A stretch of DNA of 64,000 nucleotides from Argopecten irradians (taxonomy: Eukaryota > Mollusca > Bivalvia > Pectinida > Pectinidae): the NCBI RefSeq assembly GCF_041381155.1, contig NC_091147.1, positions 33,374,909 to 33,438,908 of the forward strand, given 5' to 3'. Position numbers and translations under genes: made by a program. A model generated the notes under the pieces. That model was not told where the DNA came from. It saw only the letters and a list, made by a program, of their open reading frames with translations, and searched no databases. Shown here in pieces: positions 57,786 to 64,000 of the stretch; the stretch's first letter is position 1, and each line of letters opens with the position of its first letter.

Positions 57786-60700
57786 TATGCTAACCTTTAT
57801 GTTTCAAAACATGGTATTTCTTAGCCGTAATATAAATTGCCATTGCTCTTTGTGCAAATTGAATGACATTTCTTAGTGGTACTTTGTTCTATTCATCCAT
57901 TAAACAAAACCATCTGCATCAATTAAGACTGTGTATTACATTGCCTTGTTCCGTAAGGCGTTCGTCTGATAACGCATCTTTACAAATAATTGTCTATTCC
58001 AATATCCATGATGTATCAAGCAATTTGTTCGAACCAATCCTTGTATCAATGAAGGTCATTCTGTAATTATGGTTGCAACTTCCGCACGTGCTCCATTTGA
58101 TGAATATGTCAGAGTACAATAAAATCTACACAATGTCCGGCTCGTATTTCTTATTAATTAAAGTACCTTTCCCGGCGTCCATCTGGCGTTGCATTTCTTC
58201 TTCTGGGATTGATGGTCGCTGGAAAATGTATATATATAAAGTAGGGTTCACCTTGTAGAGCAGGCGTCATAAATGTATATGTCCTAATTGCTTTCCTATT
58301 AATTTCCTTTCTTAATCGACAAAAGTGTTAATATATTGGTATAGTCGTATCGTTATACTCTAAAACTGTAAATGCATTTTTTATTATATAGGTATATGTG
58401 GAAAAAACCCACAACAACAAAAAAGCGCTTCAGTCAGTCAGATTTTCTGCTTAAATTGAATAAAAGATAAAAGCATATTGAATATAATTGTTATAATGAC
58501 ATATATCAAATTTAATTAACGCAATTTCAGAAGAATATTTGCACAAAAATGATACCACATGCGTTAAAGACGTTTAGTAGTAGGTATTGTACCAAATACA
58601 GACGGGGAAGGGCAGAACATAATTCAAAAATTTGAAAAATAATATCGATTGGTAAATGATGAAAATGAAGTATTATTTTAAATAATTTTTTTCTATTATA
58701 AACGCGTGGTTTTATGAATGAGTTGAAGCGTTGAAGCAAGTTAACTTACAGTAAATTTTATTTTGCCTTTTGTCATCGAGTTTGGCTTTTGAGTACAGGT
58801 CGCTTTTCATTAGCGTTGCAAATTTAATAAAAGCATAGACGATTTATGTAATTATCTATAAATAGACTGGCGCCTGCGTGTTAGAAGAAAACGATGTAAA
58901 ATTATCTGTGTGTAGAAATTGTGTAATTAACAGTTACATTAATGAACATTCATGGGATTGCTTGTCACGTGTTAACACTTTATCAATTATGCAATTGGTC
59001 TATATTTAGTAACATGTCCACGTACCGACTGACCAGTTCTATCGTAATGGAAACACGCCATGGCCTATAAATAGACTTTTTCAGACGTCAGTATTTTAGA
59101 TTTCACAACTACGTTAGAACATTTTCCTACTGATGTTCACGTCACTCATTCATTTTTTCATTAATTACTCGTGAAAATAATTTATCTATCACTCTCTATA
59201 TATATCATGGATGTAATTAAGTCACAAAAATCTGAGTGTACTCCATATGATTTATGATGAGAGTACATTCAAAAGTATTTAAACTTCATAATATCGAAAG
59301 TATATTCAAATGAATCCTTATAATTCAATTCACTAAATTTACTTTAGTAAATCTCATCAAAATTCCAAATTCATTTTAGGACTTTTTTCTATGAAATTTT
59401 TACGCCATTATCTTGGCCAATCAGAAGCAAAGTTACAAACACCATTTTTTCCTTTATGGGCTTACAAAGTAAATTCCCCAGCCAATGAGAATTTTCGTCA
59501 CAGGACAAATTGAATTATGAGGGCGTAACACTAAATAAATCCATACCAATACTTACTTTTGGTCTGGTCTGATAGCAATTAGGCCTACTGTAGTAAGGAA
59601 AGATCAAACGAATCTATTTAAGCTAATAAGTATTACGACCAACGCACAGTATATCATTGTTGTTAAGTAACTTTCTTTAATATTTACTTATATTGATTTA
59701 TTTATCCTCATTATAATCTTTTATAAATTAATGCTTTCACTGCCAAGTCACACTATCATTTACAATCTAATTGAATTGAGTCGATATATCATAAAATTTA
59801 TAACATAATTATTTAAATACTGCACATATTTTTTATCTACAACCCATTTTAATGTGAGTCGGCTTGATAGAACATTAATAACATCCATATTTGAACACAT
59901 TTGCAAATGCCAGCATGAAATTGATATTTACAACCTATTTAAATCGCGTCAGTTTAATAGAACATTTTAACATGCATAACATTTAAGCAGCAGTTGTTAT
60001 CAATAATGAATATGAGATATGAAAAGACCAAATGAGTCAATACTCAGATGTAATGAGGTTGGTATAATTGAGCTGATATAAATGTTAAACGATTCCATTC
60101 GGAGGATCAAAGTCTGTCCAAATATTGAGCTTAGCCAGTGGAAACCGTATGGTTAAAATATGATTCAAATGCATTTTATCATAATACATGTAAAACTATT
60201 TCTTTAAATAACAAAAGCATCATGATTGTATTGCAATATAGCTAGAATATCTAAAAACAATATTGCATTATCAGTAATTCAAATATCTTGTGATGTTAAC
60301 TTGAACACTTTGTACTTAAGGTCTAGCAACAGAAAGAATTTTTTTAAAGGCCAACTTCCTTTCACTAAACAAATTGAAGGTTTCCTAAGAGCATTAATAG
60401 GATAAGGAAATGCATATGGATGGCCTAAGATGAGGTTACAACACCAAACATACGTAAGATTTCCTGCGTAATGTATGATGAATGTTGAGATTCATTTCGA
60501 TATTAACACGTCTGGCGCAATGATATTCAACTACTGCGCGGTATTTAGGACGACGGCGGAAAACATAAGACAACCCGAGTCATGAAAATTAGCATTTTAT
60601 TTATTTATTTTTTTCAGGTGATGATGAAGAGTGCAGTATTTGCGTTAAGTTAATAACTTTTGCGATTCTACAGATCTAGTTTTACATTTCCATTTTAAAA

Positions 60701-63499
60701 ATTAAAAACCGTTTCGGAAAGTTAGTGGACCTTTAATGGTAATGTAAAACGAGATTTTTTGTTGTTGCTAGAGTGGCAAACATTATAATTTAACCGTTGA
60801 TACTACACTTATCCTCGCCTTCTGAACAATTTAATTAAAAGAAATCAATGTCAACTTTCATAACGCGGGTCGTCTTTTGTTTCCCGACATCGTCCTAATA
60901 ACAGTGCACCAGACGGCAAAACAGTGGATTAAAGCTACTGATCACTGTTGACATTACTTACGCAGGAAACCTTTCATTTGTTTGATGTTGTAACTTCAGC
61001 TTATGTCATCAATACATTATTATATACATATTATTGTTTTTGGGAAACTTTAAATTTATGTTTCGGAAAGTGAGTTGGCCTTTAACGATAACCAAAAAGA
61101 AACAATAAGCAACAAACTATTTTAACATTTTACCTCTCTAGCTACAGTGTATTTGCTTATGATATTTTTATGGCTTTATGATCATGTCCAATGAATATGA
61201 TTACTATTTATGAATATTTAAGGCGTTCAATAAACAAGCAAACTTCTATCCGATTGATTTGTTCTCATTGGCGTCTGTGGTTACAGATGAAGGCTTAATA
61301 TTTACGAATAATGATGTTGAGATCAATAGGGTCATGGCTATGCAGGATAGGTTTCAAACAATACTAATAATTATCTATTGTGTGTTATTTACTGCGCAGT
61401 TCTATTTATTCACGGAGGAGGATCACATTGCGCTGTTTTCGCAGTCAACATAATTTATATACCCTCGAATAAAATGAATAGAATAACAATAATTATATTA
61501 TGTGTGAGTTATTGCTGTTGAGTTTGACAATGCGCGAATATTTATCCGAACAAAAATAAGATCAAACATTTAGGTAGGTTTATTCTAGAACATATTGCAA
61601 TACGTTTAATGTATTGTAATAAGGTGTGTTTAAATTATGGATTTCCCCAAAAATACTCTTGGTGGTTATTTGTGTGTATAACGTGTGGTCTGCTGCTTAT
61701 AACTAACACACTAATTACATTTGATTGATTGATTGATGCTAATTAATAAGTTTCCTATTTTTAATATAGCCTTTTAGAGTACATATAATCTTTTTGATAT
61801 TTTGACAGCTAGCCTAATCAGGATTGTCAACAAAAACGTTTAAAGCAATTGATTTCATGTTTCATGGTGTAAATTGTTTGTATATAGTTTCTTTATCAGT
61901 CAGTCATGCATATGACAAAGCGTGCCACAATTCTTTCAGTGAGGTGCTTGGCTTAAATATTCCGGAAACAACCTATTGGTTTGATATTTCTGTAGAGTTC
62001 GTTTCCTTGACCTTTGACCTTGTTATCTGGGACTGTTTCATTAGTTTTCCCCATCGGCAATCGATCGATAAATCAATCAATCAATAAATCAATAGACGCC
62101 ACATATGCCGTATAATAGAGCTTCAATAACAAAGAGATAATTCGTTCCGAGTATAAATAATACATCCCTTCGTTAATTATCTCATTGTGTGCTTCTATCA
62201 GACAAAAGCAGTTTAGACAAAACCCGATTAACTGTCAGTGATCAAAATTGAGAACCATTATTAATACCCCATACGCCGGTGTTTTCCCCACATTTACCGA
62301 CGTATATTTACAGGAAAATGGTATGATATTGACAGGAACCGTGAGGCCGATAGGAGTCGTGAACTTATCTCTATTGATAATTGCCCAAGATGTTATATAT
62401 CCTCGGAATGATCATAAAAACTGTCAAATAAATATTGACAAGAGAGTTGAAATCAATATGTGATATACACCACAGTAAATATTCACACATAAATTCGTAT
62501 GTTCATTGTAGATATAAGCGTTTTTCACAGCATTTGTATTTTTGAATAATGGTGTTTGCTGTCATTTTTGCGAAAGCGAATGTATTTAAGAATAATACAC
62601 GGACAGCAGTAACGACGAACACAATGTCAACAACAACAAAATCTCTCTATAATAAACTAATTGCCAAATATTGTCCAAGGCAGCAGCAACTTTAGTCCCA
62701 AAAATCAAAACGTAGACATCAGCAGAAATAGTGACAACAAAACCCACAGTACCACTTACGACATCACACACTACAGTAAACACGTTTATATCAAACACGC
62801 TTACAACGCGTTCATGCGTATAGTGTATCCGGTCAGAGTTCTTTATCTAATATATTTATAACGAACTATGCTTATATCGACGGAATTACATTTGTCCTTA
62901 TATTATGTTCGGTTGAACCGTATTTTATTGCAATCATTCAAGGCATTGAATTGTAAATGGCACCAGGCAACAACAACAAAAACATGAAATAATGAAAAGG
63001 AGTTACACTCACTGCAAACCATATCAATAAATCTATATTTGTATTGTAAGACCACATTATATCATTATCAATTTCCCCAACGATATTTTGTTAAAATTCG
63101 TATAAAGTATCACGCGTGACCTCTATTTCCCATTACGAATCTGCAGTGAGTATAACTGAGGATTTATACATGTAGAATGTGATGATATGAAATTGATACC
63201 TGGCATTGTTGACATCAACATGGACCCCTCTACACGACACTGTAAGTGTAAACCAGATAGACGTGGTGTTTTAATTACATATAAATATCAGTTACGTCCA
63301 CTCGATTAACTTCCAAAAGGATTGACTTACATTTGATATTCAACATAACATCAACAATCACCAACACATCCAAACTAATCTTTATTTTTTTTCAAATTTA
63401 AAGTTATTTTTACGCTATCTTTCATACTAAAGGATGATAAACATATACGGGTAAAACATAAATAAAGAAAAGAATAGAGAGATATGGATTGGCAGTTAA
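57786..63499. other. Long AT-rich region without a supported gene
   Basis: Noted inside: a good acceptor at 60616-60617 before GTGATGATGAAGAGTGCAGT (frame MMKSAVFALS, possible GTTAAGT donor at 60644), too weak to call; a TTATAACGAACTATGC fragment at about 62785-62885; short open frames at 61824-62087 and 62248-62463 without recognisable domains. Confidence 0.4.
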
Positions 63500-63600
63500 G
63501 GGAGGGGTGGGGGTGTGTGTGGGGGGGGGGGGGGGAGGTAGAGCAGTTCGGGGGTGGGGGGTGGGGGGGGGGTGGGGGTGGGGAGGTAGAGCAGTTCGGA
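63500..63600 (+). repeat. G-rich tract, 48-bp duplication, G-quadruplex candidate
   Basis: More than eight runs of three or more G's in 100 bases. The 20-mer GGGGAGGTAGAGCAGTTCGG occurs at 63532-63551 and 63580-63599, a 48-bp period. Confidence 0.75.
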
Positions 63601-64000
63601 GATCACTTTGCCATACACAGTATCGTTTTCAATATTACTAAAAACTGTTTTATTTTCATATAGTTATCCTTCAACTTTTCTTGTCGGTTGGTCGATAGGG
63701 CTTAACAACCTATTTGCAGCTATGGTCATTTAGGGCGGTCTCCATATGTGTTGCGTGTGTCATTGTCATTGTGTTTTTGGGATATTGTAGTATATAGAGA
63801 ATACATGCTTAGTATCTTACATTACAGGGTTTATTTGGTGCAAGACTTAAGAAAACCGAGATGACGTGGCTTTGCAAAGCCTCATTTACGAAAGTAAATT
63901 GTCAGTTATCTACTTGGTTTCGCTCGAAGCGAGATTCTTCTTTGATGCAGAGGAAAAGATTCATTCACTAAACCGAATGAGAGTGTAGATTTACCCCTTT
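63601..64000. other. Window end, nothing recognised
   Basis: Small palindromes (GGCTTTGCAAAGCC near 63870 and TTTCGCTCGAAGCGA near 63918) may be part of a foldback element cut by the window edge. Confidence 0.35.

Overview
This is AT-rich animal nuclear DNA, most likely from a bivalve mollusc. The reasons are: an intron-bearing RNA polymerase II large-subunit gene with an animal-type CTD; secreted coiled-coil plus C1q-domain proteins of the kind that is hugely expanded in bivalves; and a dense mix of LINEs, SINE-like elements, foldback MITEs and minisatellites whose motifs I associate with bivalve genomes. The species cannot be fixed from the sequence. I see no bacterial, organellar, LTR-retroelement or Polinton content.

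Layout. 1-2.6 kb: last coding exon and 3' UTR of POLR2A (RPB1), + strand. 3.4-11.8 kb: a repeat cluster with a TIR MITE, a CR1-like LINE remnant, an I/Nimb-like LINE with RNase H flanked by a 10-12 bp target-site duplication, a 140-156 bp degenerate tandem repeat and a SINE-like element. 12.5-19.7 kb: two head-to-head single-exon C1q-domain genes (- at 12.5-13.65 kb, + at 18.2-19.6 kb) sharing about 330 bp of similar promoter and an almost identical 42-bp coding repeat; several foldback MITEs lie between them. The + copy is frame-disrupted inside its repeat array. About 21.08 kb: a possible 3'-terminal exon. 24-25 kb: fragment of a LINE with a restriction-like-endonuclease-type C-terminus, - strand. 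25.1-26.1 kb: a CGCGAA-rich minisatellite. 26.2 kb: a tRNA-derived SINE. 26.74-27.06 kb: a TATA promoter followed by an apparently non-coding first exon with a strong splice donor. A compatible small exon lies at 52.6 kb, so 27-64 kb may largely be the 5' introns of a long + strand gene whose coding part lies outside the window (inference).

The remaining 27-64 kb is mostly non-coding: copies of one ~185-bp TA-flanked foldback MITE (six nearly full and one half in the window), a second MITE family, other hairpins, SINE copies, and minisatellites with 27-, 39-, 26-, ~37- and 43-bp units. Two short coding-like stretches of unknown family occur on the - strand (44.5-45.25 kb and 51.55-51.8 kb); both look broken.

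Functional picture. POLR2A is housekeeping. The C1q proteins are predicted secreted recognition molecules (lectin-like, immune) whose coiled-coil length varies by repeat number. The rest is repeat-derived or regulatory. I found no convincing new multi-gene system. The points most worth checking are the divergent C1q pair with homogenised repeats and shared promoter, the orphan TATA promoter and leader exon, the 39-bp array rich in kappaB-like decamers, and the 26-bp array of splice-acceptor-like units.
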